From SG8-39 sp041558415 (GTDB lineage: Bacteria > Pseudomonadota > Gammaproteobacteria > Burkholderiales > SG8-39), in contig JBFFEY010000011.1 in NCBI GenBank assembly GCA_041558415.1, positions 1 through 64,000 of the forward strand: a stretch of 64,000 nt of DNA, in the 5' to 3' direction. Made by a program: the position numbers and the translations under genes. The notes under the pieces are model-generated. The model was not told the DNA's origin and made no database searches. It saw only the letters and a program-made list of their open reading frames with translations. Each line of letters starts with the position of its first letter. The stretch's first letter is position 1. Below, piece by piece: positions 36,223 to 45,423 of the stretch.

Positions 36223-36648
36223 TCAGCGCGAAAAGATCTCGCAGCTCGGGAAGAAATACGCGACCTCGGCGCGCGCGGTTTCGGGGCCGTCGGAGCCGTG
36301 CACCGCGTTGGCGTCGATCGACTCGGCGAAGTCGGCACGGATGGTGCCCTTGTCCGCCTTCTTCGGGTCGGTGGCGCCCATCAGCTCGCGGTTGCGCGCG
36401 ATCGCGTTCTCGCCTTCCAGCACCTGCACGATCACCGGCCCGGAGGTCATAAAGTCGACCAAATCCCTGAAGAACGGCCGGTCACGGTGCACCGCGTAGA
36501 AACCCTCGGCCTGAGCGCGCGACAGCTGCATCATGCGTGCCGCGATGATGCGCAGGCCGGCGGCCTCCAAGCGCGTATAGATCTGTCCGATCACGTTCTT
36601 GACGACCGCGTCGGGCTTGATGATGGACAGGGTCCGTTCGACTGCCAT
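36223..36648 (-). CDS. ndk: Nucleoside diphosphate kinase Ndk
   Basis: A 141-residue protein, the usual bacterial length. The phosphoryl-accepting histidine is in NAVHGSDGPETA. It balances nucleoside triphosphate pools using ATP. It is the first gene of the long minus-strand housekeeping block; the 109-base gap upstream (36649-36757) should hold its promoter. Confidence 0.97.
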   Translation of the reverse strand: MAVERTLSIIKPDAVVKNVIGQIYTRLEAAGLRIIAARMMQLSRAQAEGFYAVHRDRPFFRDLVDFMTSGPVIVQVLEGENAIARNRELMGATDPKKADKGTIRADFAESIDANAVHGSDGPETARAEVAYFFPSCEIFSR

Positions 36649-36757
36649 TCTTGTTTCTCCGGGGATGCGTGCAGGGAAAATGCAGAATTCTATCACCAAA
36701 TATCCACGAACCGCGTAAAAACAATGGGTTGCGAGACGCTTGTGGCGCTCGGCCGGC

Positions 36758-38041
36758 TCAGTCGGTCGCCGGCGCCCCGGCCGCGCGCCACTGCAGCACG
36801 ATGCCCGGCGCCCCGGCCGCGGCCCGATAGCGGCAATCGACCCCGAGTCCGGGCACCCACACCAAGTCTTCGTCGCAGTACACCAGCGGCAGCTGATCGC
36901 GCCGCCAGGGCGGAATGCCGGCCTCCTGGAACAGATTCTTCAGCGTGCGGCGCGGACGCCGCGCATCCGGTTGCAGCCGCTCGCCGCCGCGACGCCGCCG
37001 CACGCTGACGCGTGCCGTGGCGAAGCGCGCCGCGTCGATTCCCCTGCCGCGCACGCGCCGCAGCTGCAGTTCTCCGCCGTCCAGCGCGGCGATGCGCAGG
37101 CGGCGTTCGCCGCGCCAGTTCAGCGGCGTGAATGCCGCGGGCTCGCCGTGCGCCGCGATCGGTTCGAGGTACACGCGCCCACGATAGCTGCGCAGCCGCA
37201 TGCCGTCGTGCACCAGCTGCATGCGAGGACTGCCGCTCGAGAGCTGCTTCAGCATCTCGAGCAGGCGCGCCTCGCTCGGCGCGCGCAGGCCGTGCTGCGC
37301 GAGAAAGGCGCGCAAGAGCGCGCGCTCGTCGGCCTGCGCCGCGGCGAAATGCCGCGCGGCGCGCGCCAGGCTTTCGCGCCAGCGCGGGAAGCGTGCCGCG
37401 ATCAGCGGCGCGACGCGATGGCGCAGGTAGTTGCGGGTGATCGACTCGCGCGCATTGGACTCGTCATCGACCCAGGCGATCGCATGACGCCTTGCATAGC
37501 GCAGGATCTCCTCGCGCGGCACATCGAGCAGCGGCCGCAGCAGGCGCTTGTCGCCCAGCATGCCGAGCGCCGGCATCGCACTCGCCCCGCGCGGACCGGC
37601 GCCGCGCAGCAGCTGCAGCAGCACGGTTTCGGCCTGGTCGTCGAGATGATGTGCGAGCACGATGGCGTCGGCGCGCAGCCTTTGCAGGGCGGCCTGGCGC
37701 GCCTGGCGCGCAGCCGCCTCGAGGCCGCGCCCGCTGCGCGCCGCGACCTGCACGCGCTGCACGCGCAGCGGCACACCGAGCGCGCGGCAGGCGCGTCGGC
37801 AATGGCGCGCCCAGGCATCCGCGTTCGGACTGAGCGCGTGGTGCACGTGCAGCGCCGCAAGGCGGAAGCCGTGACGCGTCGCCGCCGCGTGCAGCAGCTG
37901 CAGCAAAACGCTCGAATCGAGGCCGCCCGAAAAGCCGAGCACGAGCCGCGCGCCGCGCAGTTCGGGATGCGCCCGCAGGAAGCGCTCGACGGCGCCGCGC
38001 GGTCCGACGTCAGCCGCGGTCGGCTTCCTTGAATTTGCCAT
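36758..38041 (-). CDS. tilS: tRNA(Ile)-lysidine synthetase TilS
   Basis: A 427-residue N-type ATP pyrophosphatase with the P-loop FSGGLDSS near residue 38. The substrate-binding and C-terminal TilS domains follow. It converts C34 of the CAU-anticodon tRNA-Ile to lysidine. The start overlaps the accA end by 32 bases, so translation is likely coupled. Confidence 0.94.
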   Translation of the reverse strand: MANSRKPTAADVGPRGAVERFLRAHPELRGARLVLGFSGGLDSSVLLQLLHAAATRHGFRLAALHVHHALSPNADAWARHCRRACRALGVPLRVQRVQVAARSGRGLEAAARQARQAALQRLRADAIVLAHHLDDQAETVLLQLLRGAGPRGASAMPALGMLGDKRLLRPLLDVPREEILRYARRHAIAWVDDESNARESITRNYLRHRVAPLIAARFPRWRESLARAARHFAAAQADERALLRAFLAQHGLRAPSEARLLEMLKQLSSGSPRMQLVHDGMRLRSYRGRVYLEPIAAHGEPAAFTPLNWRGERRLRIAALDGGELQLRRVRGRGIDAARFATARVSVRRRRGGERLQPDARRPRRTLKNLFQEAGIPPWRRDQLPLVYCDEDLVWVPGLGVDCRYRAAAGAPGIVLQWRAAGAPATD

Positions 38042-38978
38042 AGCTCATCAAGCGCTCGAGGCGCTCGTCGACGAGCTCTTTCGGTTTCTTGTCCTGCAGC
38101 TGGCGCAGTGCGTCGGCGAGCGCCTTGCGCAGCGTCTGCCCCATCGCCTGCGGGTCGCGGTGCGCGCCGCCGAGCGGCTCGTTCAAGACGCGGTCGATCA
38201 GACCGAGGGTTTTCAGGCGGCTTGCCGTGATGCCGAGCGCCTCGGCCGCGGCCGGCGCCTTGTCCGCGCTGCGCCAAAGGATCGACGCGCAGCCCTCCGG
38301 CGAAATCACCGAGTAGGTGGCGTACTGCAGCATCAGCACGATGTCGCCTACGGCAATGGCGAGTGCGCCGCCCGAGCCGCCCTCACCGATCACGGTGACG
38401 ATGAGCGGCACGCGCAGTCCGGCCATTGCGAAGAGGTTGCGGCCGATGGCCTCCGACTGTCCGCGCTCTTCCGCGTCGATTCCCGGGTAGGCGCCCGGCG
38501 TGTCGACGAAGGAGAACACCGGCAAAGCGAACTTCTCGGCCAGCTGCATGAGGCGCAGCGCCTTGCGGTAGCCCTCGGGCTTCGGCATGCCGAAATTGCG
38601 CAGGATCTTCTCCTTCGTGTCGCGCCCCTTCTGATGGCCGATCACCACGCAGGCTTGCCCGTTGAAGCGCGCCAGCCCGGCGACGATCGAGGCATCGTCC
38701 GCGAACAGGCGATCGCCGTGCAATTCCTCGAAATGGGTGAACAGCATCGGCAGGTAGTCAAGCAGGTAGGGCCGCTGCGGATGCCGCGCCACCTGCGCAA
38801 TCTGCCAGGGCGTCAGCTTCGCGTAGATCTCCTTGGTGAGCGCCTGGCTCTTGCGCGTCAGGCGCTGGATTTCCTGCGAAATATCGACCGCCGAGTCTTC
38901 CTGCACGTAGCGCAGCTCTTCGATGCGCTGCTCGAGCTCTGCGATCGGCTGCTCGAAGTCGAGAAAGGTCGTCTTCAT
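38010..38978 (-). CDS. accA: Acetyl-CoA carboxylase carboxyltransferase subunit alpha AccA
   Basis: A 322-residue subunit beginning MKTTFLDFEQPI. The segments GHQKGRDTKEKI and FVDTPGAYPG, and the glycine-rich GEGGSGGALAI, are hallmarks. It pairs with AccD, encoded at 9436-10308, to form malonyl-CoA. AccA and AccD are about 28 kb apart, which is usual for proteobacteria. Confidence 0.97.
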   Translation of the reverse strand: MKTTFLDFEQPIAELEQRIEELRYVQEDSAVDISQEIQRLTRKSQALTKEIYAKLTPWQIAQVARHPQRPYLLDYLPMLFTHFEELHGDRLFADDASIVAGLARFNGQACVVIGHQKGRDTKEKILRNFGMPKPEGYRKALRLMQLAEKFALPVFSFVDTPGAYPGIDAEERGQSEAIGRNLFAMAGLRVPLIVTVIGEGGSGGALAIAVGDIVLMLQYATYSVISPEGCASILWRSADKAPAAAEALGITASRLKTLGLIDRVLNEPLGGAHRDPQAMGQTLRKALADALRQLQDKKPKELVDERLERLMSYGKFKEADRG

Positions 38979-39054
38979 CGGCCGCCACATTCTACTCGCC
39001 GCGGCGTTTTGACGCGGGCCGCCCGGGGAAACCCTGCCGACCGCCGGGGGTGCG

Positions 39055-39672
39055 TCAGTACTCCACCGGCACCGGATCGAGGGAGCGCCACAGGTACCAG
39101 GTGGCGACCGAGCGCCACGGTGACCAGGTAGTGCCGAGCCGGCGCATGCGCGCGCGTGTCGCACTGCGGCCGTTGAAGTAGGCGCGCCGAATCGCCTTCT
39201 GCAGCCCGAGGTCGTCGAGCGGGAACACGTCGGGGCGCAGCAGGTTGAAGATGAGGAACATTTCCGCGGTCCAGCGGCCGATGCCGCGCACCTGCACGAG
39301 CTCGGCGATCACCGCTTCGTCGTCCATTTGCGGCCAGCGCTGCACGTGGATCGTGCCATCGGCAAAGTGCCGCGCGAGATCCGCGATGTACTCCACCTTG
39401 CGCGCCGACAGGCCGCAGGCACGCAGCCGCCTGCGGTCGAGCGCCAGCACCTGTGCCGGCGTCGCGTCCGGGGCGGCGGCGACGAAGCGGTCCCACACGC
39501 TCTGCGCCGCACGCACCGAGATCTGCTGCCCGACGATCGCGCGCGCCAGCGTCATGAACGGCTCGCCGCGGCGCACCAGAAACACGCCAGCGTGCGCGCG
39601 CATGATCGCGGCGAGCGTCGGATCGCGCCGTGCGAGCGCGCGTTTCGCGCGGGCCCAGTAGGCCGGCTTCAT
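39055..39672 (-). CDS. DNA-3-methyladenine glycosylase II-like (AlkA/HhH-GPD family)
   Basis: A 205-residue base-excision repair enzyme. The helix-hairpin-helix VRGIGRWTAEMFL is followed by the catalytic Asp region FPLDDLGLQ. It removes alkylated bases. It lacks the N-terminal AlkA_N domain, as in short Mag1-type enzymes. It lies upstream of accA in the common glycosylase-accA order, with about 76 bases between. Confidence 0.92.
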   Translation of the reverse strand: MKPAYWARAKRALARRDPTLAAIMRAHAGVFLVRRGEPFMTLARAIVGQQISVRAAQSVWDRFVAAAPDATPAQVLALDRRRLRACGLSARKVEYIADLARHFADGTIHVQRWPQMDDEAVIAELVQVRGIGRWTAEMFLIFNLLRPDVFPLDDLGLQKAIRRAYFNGRSATRARMRRLGTTWSPWRSVATWYLWRSLDPVPVEY

Positions 39673-39682
39673 GCGTCGTGCC

Positions 39683-40699
39683 TCAGGCCGCCGCTGCGAG
39701 CGGCAGGTTGATAAGCAGATTCTGCGGCTTCATGCGCACGACGTCTGCCTCGTCCATCGACAGCGCGAGCACCACCGGAGCGCCGGCGAGGTCGGCGCGC
39801 ATCGCGGCGCGCTCGGCGAAGGTCAGGCGAAACAGCGCGACGATGCGCCGCATGCGCCCAGCCTCCACCTCGCCGCCGTGCCACAGCGTGTTGAGAATCG
39901 CGGTCGACTCCGCATCGAGCCCGATGTGCCACTGCCAGCGCTGCTCCTCGAGGGCACGCACCGCCTGCACCTCGACCCGCACGCCGTGGAAATGCGCGAT
40001 CCACGCTTCGATCACCCGGCAAAACGCCTCCAGGGCGGCGCTGCCCAGCTGGATCGGGATCACCGTATCGAAGCGCGATTCGCGTTCCCAGTAACGCTGC
40101 GCGTTGTCCGGCCCGAGCACGTCCAGATCGACCCGACCGAGCCCGCCTTGCGCCTCGACGATCAGGCGCCCGAGGCTGCCGTAGCGGCTTCCGGCCGCGT
40201 GCATCTCGACCGTCTCGAGGTCGGCGAGCAGCACCTGGCCGTCGCGCAGTGTCGCCTTCTGCTCGCGAAAGAACAGCTCTGCCGCGCGCAGGCGCAACGG
40301 GTCCTCGCAGCCGTCGAGGACGTTGCGCAGGATGACATGCACCAGCTGATCGATGAACAGCGGCGGCACGTCGATTGCACCGCCCTGGAACAGCCCCGCG
40401 TAGCAGGCCTCGAGGGTACCCGCCTCGAGCAGCCGGTCGCGGAAGCGCAAAAGCAGGCGGTAGTTGTCGCGCGCGTCGCTGTCCGCGATGGCCTCGAGCT
40501 CGGCCGGCGCAACCGGCCGACGCGGCGCCGCCATCAGCGCGGCGTGCAGCGCGTTTTCCGCATCGCAGGATTCTTCCACCGGGTGGATCTCCGGCCGCAG
40601 CAGGTAGGCGCGCAGGAAATCGTCGCTCACGACCAGCTGCCCCGCGGCGTTGCGGGGCAGAAGATGAAAGCCGCTCGCGCGCCAGAACTCCGGCATCAA
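39683..40699 (-). CDS. Hypothetical protein (DUF6352-like)
   Basis: A 338-residue soluble protein. No catalytic motif, signal peptide or membrane helix is evident. The start MMPEFWRASGFHLL and overall pattern resemble a betaproteobacterial family of unknown function that I recall as DUF6352; this name is from memory. Its stop is 10 bases before the glycosylase start, and its ATG overlaps the HNH gene end by 4 bases. All three may be one transcript. No function is assigned. Confidence 0.72.
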   Translation of the reverse strand: MMPEFWRASGFHLLPRNAAGQLVVSDDFLRAYLLRPEIHPVEESCDAENALHAALMAAPRRPVAPAELEAIADSDARDNYRLLLRFRDRLLEAGTLEACYAGLFQGGAIDVPPLFIDQLVHVILRNVLDGCEDPLRLRAAELFFREQKATLRDGQVLLADLETVEMHAAGSRYGSLGRLIVEAQGGLGRVDLDVLGPDNAQRYWERESRFDTVIPIQLGSAALEAFCRVIEAWIAHFHGVRVEVQAVRALEEQRWQWHIGLDAESTAILNTLWHGGEVEAGRMRRIVALFRLTFAERAAMRADLAGAPVVLALSMDEADVVRMKPQNLLINLPLAAAA

Positions 40700-41274
40700 G
40701 CCGGCGCGGTCACCAGGCGGCTGTTCGCCGCGACGTGCTGCCGGAGGAACTCCATCTGGTCGGCGTAGATGCGCCGGTTGGTGAGAATGAGATATTCCGC
40801 CTTGTTCGGCACGTACGGCGCGTACAGCAGCTCCATGCCTGACTCTTCCGGCAGGCGATTGCGCTTATGACCGTTGCAGTGCCGGCAGGCCGTGACCACG
40901 TTCATCCAGCTGTCCCGCCCGCCGCGCGACAGCGGCGTGATGTGGTCGCGGGTGAGGCGGAAATAGTTGAAGACCCGCCCGCAGTAGGCGCAGGTCTGGC
41001 GATCGCGACGGAATAGTTCGCGGTTGTTGAGAGGCGGCACCTGGTTGAAGCCGCGCGCGGCCAGCGCGCGTCCCTTGATGGCGATGATCGAATGCGCCGT
41101 GATGCTCGAGCGCTCGCCGGTCAGGCGCGACAGGCCGCCGTAGAAGGTGAAGGTCCGCTCGCCGAGGCTCCAGGCCACCAGGTCCTTCGCATAGTAAAAA
41201 CAGGCCTGCTGCCAGCTGATCCAGCGGTGCGGCACGCCGTGACTGTCGAGCGAAAGAATGAGCGGACTTTCCAT
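40696..41274 (-). CDS. HNH endonuclease family protein
   Basis: A 192-residue protein with an HNH core at about residues 95-140. A zinc-binding CAYCG and the RHCN pair flank the DHITPLSRGG motif. An N-terminal ~80-residue domain precedes it. HNH proteins of this chromosomal type occur in many proteobacteria and are often linked to DNA repair, but a precise role is unknown. The start MESPLILS was chosen over an upstream ATG that reads into the HU terminator. Confidence 0.85.
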   Translation of the reverse strand: MESPLILSLDSHGVPHRWISWQQACFYYAKDLVAWSLGERTFTFYGGLSRLTGERSSITAHSIIAIKGRALAARGFNQVPPLNNRELFRRDRQTCAYCGRVFNYFRLTRDHITPLSRGGRDSWMNVVTACRHCNGHKRNRLPEESGMELLYAPYVPNKAEYLILTNRRIYADQMEFLRQHVAANSRLVTAPA

Positions 41275-41332
41275 GGCACGAACCTTGAATGCGCGACGAT
41301 TCTGCCAAGTGTCCTGCCGCTTTGCAATCAGC

Positions 41333-41368
41333 AAAAAAACAAAAGGCTGCGGGCAAAAGCTCGCAGCC
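41333..41368 (-). terminator. Rho-independent terminator of the HU-like gene
   Basis: On the minus strand GGCTGCG (41362-41368) and CGCAGCC (41345-41351) form a 7-base stem with a 10-base loop. TTTTGTTTTTTT follows. It lies 33 bases after the stop of the HU-like gene and separates it from the HNH gene. Confidence 0.9.
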
Positions 41369-41400
41369 CCCTCGAAGCGCTCTGGCGAATCGGTCAGGCG

Positions 41401-41691
41401 CTAGCGCCGGCCAACCGCGTCCTTGAAGCCCTGCCCCGCCGCAAACGCCGGGATGGTCTTTGCCGTAATCTTGATTTCCTTGCCGTTCATCGGACTGCGG
41501 CCGTTGCGCGCCTTTCGCTTGCGCGGCATGAACGTGCCGAAACCGACGACCGTTACGCGATTGCCTTTTGCCACGTTAGAGACGATGGCGTCGAACATCG
41601 CGTTGACCGCCTCACCGGCTGTGGACTTGCTCAGGTTCCCCGACTTCGCGACGACCCGCACGAGATCCGACTTGGTGACGACGGACGGCAT
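41401..41691 (-). CDS. HU-family DNA-binding protein
   Basis: A 96-residue bacterial histone-like protein. The core VTVVGFGTFMPRKRKARNGR and the KSTAGEAVNAMFDAI dimerisation helix are typical. A few extra N-terminal residues (MPSVV) precede the KSDLV start. It bends and compacts DNA. It has its own promoter and terminator, so it is probably monocistronic. Paralogues elsewhere (canonical HU, IHF) are expected. Confidence 0.93.
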   Translation of the reverse strand: MPSVVTKSDLVRVVAKSGNLSKSTAGEAVNAMFDAIVSNVAKGNRVTVVGFGTFMPRKRKARNGRSPMNGKEIKITAKTIPAFAAGQGFKDAVGRR

Positions 41692-41803
41692 GACATTCCT
41701 CCTATGTCAACGAGGCCCGGATGACGGGCTCTTTTCGAGTATCGCTTCCGCGAACATCGCTCAACCGTGATGTCGCGTCGACAAAGCCCGCGCGAGAGCG
41801 CGC

Positions 41804-41832
41804 ATCGTATCCAAATCAAAAACGGAAGACAA
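41804..41832 (-). promoter_or_regulatory. Predicted sigma-70 promoter of the HU-like gene
   Basis: On the minus strand TTGTCT (41827-41832) and TACGAT (41804-41809) have a 17-base spacer. The 5' leader would be about 105 bases and contains a small GCCCG/CGGGC hairpin just before the start codon. The rest of 41692-41943 holds no ORF. Confidence 0.6.
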
Positions 41833-41943
41833 TGCGCGCACGCAAACTTTTTTTCGCTTGCGTTGAATTTTTTCTCGTGCGCACGGTTCGCGCATGCGAA
41901 GGCAAGCATTTAACATCTGCGCATCGCATCGATTGATAGCGCG

Positions 41944-43560
41944 ATGAATTCGAATGCGCCAAGCGGAACGCTGACACTGAGCGCACTGCTCGCGGCGCGC
42001 GCGGCGACGGCTGGCGGCGCGCCGATGCTGGTCGATCGCGGGCGGCCGATCGCCTTCGCGGAGATCGCCGCCGAAAGTCGCCGCGTGGCGACAGCCTTCG
42101 CGCGCCTCGGCATAGGCCGCGAAGATCGTGTAGCACTTTGGCTTCCGAACGTATCTGCTTGGCTGACCTGTTTTTTTGCTTGCGCGCAGCTCGGTGCAAT
42201 CGCGGTGTCGGTCAACACGCGCTTTCGCGCGCAGGAGGTAGCGGACATCGTCGGACGTTCCGGTGCACGGCTGCTGGTCTACTGGCCGGGGTTCAAGGGC
42301 ATTGATTTCTCGGCCATTCTGACGGAGGTGGCCGAGGCGGCGCCCACCGCGCTCGCCGGCATCGAGGCGCTGATCGCCTATGCCGAAGCCGAGTCAGCAG
42401 CGCCGCACCACATCGCCGGCAGAGCGGTGCATGCTTATGGTGCGCTCGCCGGCGAGCTGCCGCGGCAACGGGATGACGCAACGCCGGATGCCGGCTGCAT
42501 TCTGTTCACCACCTCCGGCACGACCAAGGCGCCCAAGTTCGTGCTGCACGACCAGCGCGCGGTGGTCGCGCACGCGCACGACGTGGCACGCGGCTTCGGG
42601 CTCGACGCGGACGCCGTGATGCTCCTGGTCCCGCCGCTGTGCGGCGTGTTCGGTTTCTGCTGCGCCATGGGTGCGCTCGCCGCCGGGCGGCCACTTGTCA
42701 TGCGGCCGGCCTGGGATGCCGCGCAGGCCGCCGCTGACATCGCCGCACAGCGCGTCACCCACGCCAACGCGACCGATGAGGCCATCGCGCAGCTGCTCGC
42801 CCACAGCAGGACGGAACCGGCGTTCCCGAGCGTGCGGTTCTTCGGCTATGCGTCGTTCAACCCTTCGCTCGACGATATCGTCGAGCGCGCCGCCGCGCGC
42901 GACCTGACGCTCGTCGGGCTGTATGGCGCGAGCGAGGTGCAGGCACTGTTCGCACGGCAGGACGAGAACGCGCCGCTCGCCGAACGCGGGCTTGCCGGCG
43001 GCCGACCGGTGAATCCGGCGGCACGCGTGCGCGTGTGCGATCCCGAGTCCGGCCGTGTCTTGCCGCACGGCGAAGCCGGCGAGCTCGAGTTCTTCTCGGC
43101 CAACAGCCGCATGGTCGGCTACTTCGGCAATCCGCAAGCGACGCACGCCGCGCTCAGCGAGGACGGTTTCTACCGTTCGGGTGACCTCGGCTACACCACC
43201 GCCGACGGGCGTTTCGTTTTCCTCGCGCGCATGGGCGATTCGCTGCGGCTCGGCGGCTTTCTCGTCAGCCCGCTCGAAATCGAAGCCGTGGTGCAGCAGG
43301 CGCCCGGCATCGCCGCCTGCCAGGTGGTCGGCGTACCGGGGGCGGCGGGGCTGGTGGCGGTGGCATTCGTGATCCTCGCGCCGGGTGCGACGCTCGACGA
43401 AGCCGCCCTGCGCGCGCACGTCGGCGCTCGGCTGGCACGGTTCAAGGTGCCGCAGCGCATCGTGCCGCTGGAGGCCTTCCCGGTCACGCCGGGCGCCAAC
43501 GCAACCAAGATCCAGAAGGGCAAGCTGCGCGAGATGGCCCAAGCGCTGCTCGCGCCGTGA
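41944..43560 (+). CDS. AMP-dependent acyl-CoA synthetase/ligase
   Basis: A 538-residue ANL-family enzyme. The ATP-binding motif FTTSGTTKAPK is at about residues 183-195. The A5-like motif LYGASEVQ follows. The hinge region has SGDLGY, and the C-terminal KIQKGKLRE carries the catalytic lysine. It adenylates a carboxylic acid and joins it to CoA; a fatty or aromatic acid is likely, but the substrate is not identifiable. The upstream 41692-41943 region should contain its promoter. It lies 10 bases before the next gene. Confidence 0.88.
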   Translation: MNSNAPSGTLTLSALLAARAATAGGAPMLVDRGRPIAFAEIAAESRRVATAFARLGIGREDRVALWLPNVSAWLTCFFACAQLGAIAVSVNTRFRAQEVADIVGRSGARLLVYWPGFKGIDFSAILTEVAEAAPTALAGIEALIAYAEAESAAPHHIAGRAVHAYGALAGELPRQRDDATPDAGCILFTTSGTTKAPKFVLHDQRAVVAHAHDVARGFGLDADAVMLLVPPLCGVFGFCCAMGALAAGRPLVMRPAWDAAQAAADIAAQRVTHANATDEAIAQLLAHSRTEPAFPSVRFFGYASFNPSLDDIVERAAARDLTLVGLYGASEVQALFARQDENAPLAERGLAGGRPVNPAARVRVCDPESGRVLPHGEAGELEFFSANSRMVGYFGNPQATHAALSEDGFYRSGDLGYTTADGRFVFLARMGDSLRLGGFLVSPLEIEAVVQQAPGIAACQVVGVPGAAGLVAVAFVILAPGATLDEAALRAHVGARLARFKVPQRIVPLEAFPVTPGANATKIQKGKLREMAQALLAP

Positions 43561-43570
43561 ACGGCATCGC

Positions 43571-44263
43571 GTGAGCGCCGCCGTCGACCGCTTCGTCGCG
43601 CAGCTGCGCGCATTTTCCGGGCCGAACGTCTTCAATCCCTGGGCCGACTTCGATCCGGCGCACGACGCCTTGCGCGCGGCACCCGCGATCCGCGGCCGCC
43701 AGCTCGCCGCCTACCTCACCGAACGCGCTTCGCGCGCACGCCTGCTGCTGGTCGCGGAAGCCGCCGGCTACCAGGGCGCCAAGTTCTCCGGCATCGCCAT
43801 GACCTCGGAGCGCATTCTGCTCGGCCATCTCGCGGCCAAAGGCATCACGCCGCAGGACGTGATTCGGCTACCGCCCGAGCGCACCAGCCGGCCCGCGGAA
43901 AAGCCGCTCGGGTTCAACGAGCCGACTGCGACGGTGGTCTGGGGCACGCTGCTCGGCGCAGGCGTCGATCCGCGCGCCTGGGTCAACTGGAATGCCTTCG
44001 CCTGCCACCCGCACCGGCCGGGCGCGCCGCTGTCCAACCGCACGCCGACGCGAACCGAGCTGGAAGCCGGCCGCGAACTATTGCGTGGCTTCCTGCAGCT
44101 CTACCCGCGCGCCGAGGTCGTTGCCCTCGGCCGGCACGCGGCCCATTCGCTCGGCCTGCTCGAGGTGCCGCACCGCGCGGTGCGGCACCCCTCGATGGGT
44201 GGCGCCAGCCGCTTTCGTGCGGAGATCCTCGCAATCGCCGCGGCGCTGCAGGCGAAACGCTAG
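43571..44263 (+). CDS. Uracil-DNA glycosylase superfamily protein
   Basis: A 230-residue protein from a GTG start. It has VAEAAGYQGAKFSGI near residue 58, similar to the motif-A region of UDG-like proteins. GRHAAHSLG and the terminal VRHPSMGG resemble the HPS motif. It is probably a uracil or related base glycosylase, but the atypical motif A means activity should not be assumed. It converges with the next gene, overlapping by 4 bases. Confidence 0.72.
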   Translation: MSAAVDRFVAQLRAFSGPNVFNPWADFDPAHDALRAAPAIRGRQLAAYLTERASRARLLLVAEAAGYQGAKFSGIAMTSERILLGHLAAKGITPQDVIRLPPERTSRPAEKPLGFNEPTATVVWGTLLGAGVDPRAWVNWNAFACHPHRPGAPLSNRTPTRTELEAGRELLRGFLQLYPRAEVVALGRHAAHSLGLLEVPHRAVRHPSMGGASRFRAEILAIAAALQAKR

Positions 44264-45180
44264 CCGGCGCTTTTGTCCTGCGACGCGATTTCGGTGTGCG
44301 TGCGCTGCTCGACCCAGCGAAACAGGTCGCTCACGTTGCGGCCGGCGCCGAATGCCTGCAGCGCCGTGCGCCACAGCTGCTCGCCCAGCCCGCTCATCGG
44401 CAGCGGCAGCTCCGCCTCGCGCGCCAGCGACATCGCAATGCCGATATCCTTCACCATCAGCTCGAGCTTGAACGGGTCGTCGAACTTGCGGCTGAGGATG
44501 CGCTGGCCGACGTGGTTCTGCGTGACCCAGGACATCCCGGTCGACTCGTTCAGCACCGCGTTCATGGCTGCGGGGTCGAGGCCGTAGCGCTTGCCGATCA
44601 CCAGTCCCTCTGCGGTGGAGAGGAATGTGAGTGCGGTGATCAGGTTGTTGATGCATTTCATCGCATGCCCTGCACCAAGCGGACCGAGGTGAAAGAGCGC
44701 GCGCCCCATGCGCCGCAGAATCGGCGTCACGCGCGCGACCGGCGCCGCCTCGCCACCGACCATGAACACCAGCTGCGCGCTCTGCGCCCCGACCTGCGCG
44801 CCCGAAACCGGCGCATCGACCATGTCGACGCCGTTCGCGGCGAGCGCCGCGGCCGTGCGGCGTGTCAGCCAGGGCTCGGACGACGAGGTGTCGAGCAGCA
44901 GCGTGCCGCGCGCGAGGCCACCGAGCAGTCCCGCTTCGCCCAGCGCGACCCGCTCGACTGCCTCGCCGTTCGGCAGCATGGTGATGACGATGTCGGCCTG
45001 CGACGCGAGCGCCTGCGGCGTGGGCGCGGCCGATGCGGCCGGATGCGCCGCGACGAAGCCGCGCAGCGCGGTTTCATCGATATCGTGCACCGTGAGCGGG
45101 TATCCCGCAGCGAGCAGGTGCCCCGCCATCGGCGCGCCCATGACGCCTAGACCGACGAAGCCGATGCGCGTCGCAGCCAC
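44260..45180 (-). CDS. NAD(P)-dependent beta-hydroxyacid dehydrogenase (GarR/HIBADH-like)
   Basis: A 306-residue enzyme. The Rossmann motif GFVGLGVMGAPMAGHL is at the N-terminus. The substrate-binding DAPVSGAQVGA and the catalytic lysine region GHAMKCINN follow. The family includes 3-hydroxyisobutyrate dehydrogenase and tartronate semialdehyde reductase; the substrate cannot be decided. The start is a GTG (VAATRIGF), chosen because the longer frame adds an Arg-rich tail. It is probably cotranscribed with the ABM-like gene and cysK. Confidence 0.86.
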   Translation of the reverse strand: MAATRIGFVGLGVMGAPMAGHLLAAGYPLTVHDIDETALRGFVAAHPAASAAPTPQALASQADIVITMLPNGEAVERVALGEAGLLGGLARGTLLLDTSSSEPWLTRRTAAALAANGVDMVDAPVSGAQVGAQSAQLVFMVGGEAAPVARVTPILRRMGRALFHLGPLGAGHAMKCINNLITALTFLSTAEGLVIGKRYGLDPAAMNAVLNESTGMSWVTQNHVGQRILSRKFDDPFKLELMVKDIGIAMSLAREAELPLPMSGLGEQLWRTALQAFGAGRNVSDLFRWVEQRTHTEIASQDKSAG

Positions 45181-45202
45181 CGGCGGTTCGCGCCGCGCGC
45201 CC

Positions 45203-45412
45203 CTACGCGGATTTGGCGAGCCGGTCGAAATGCCCCACCGCCGGCGGCGCCGCACGGAACGGCTCGACGATCGCCCGCCATGCCTGGCACGCGGCCGAGC
45301 CGCGAAAGCCCTTGGCCCTCGCGATCGCCGTCTCGACGCTCTTCCTGATCGCCGCGTCGAATTCGGCCTGCTGGCCCGGCGGGATGCGGATGTCGGCGAG
45401 CTCGAGCATCAT
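45203..45412 (-). pseudogene. ABM-domain (antibiotic biosynthesis monooxygenase-like) gene with internal deletion
   Basis: A 69-residue frame. The N-terminus (MLELADIRIPPGQQAEF and ARAKGFRG) and the C-terminus (WRAIVEPFRAAPPAVGHF) match the two ends of ABM-superfamily proteins as remembered. Those proteins are usually about 95-100 residues; here the central strands that carry the ERYV/W-type core are missing, joined at GFRG-SAACQAW. The frame is intact and starts 12 bases after the cysK stop. It could be a genuinely short protein, but an in-frame deletion pseudogene is more likely. Confidence 0.55.
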
Positions 45413-45423
45413 GGTCCTGCCTG

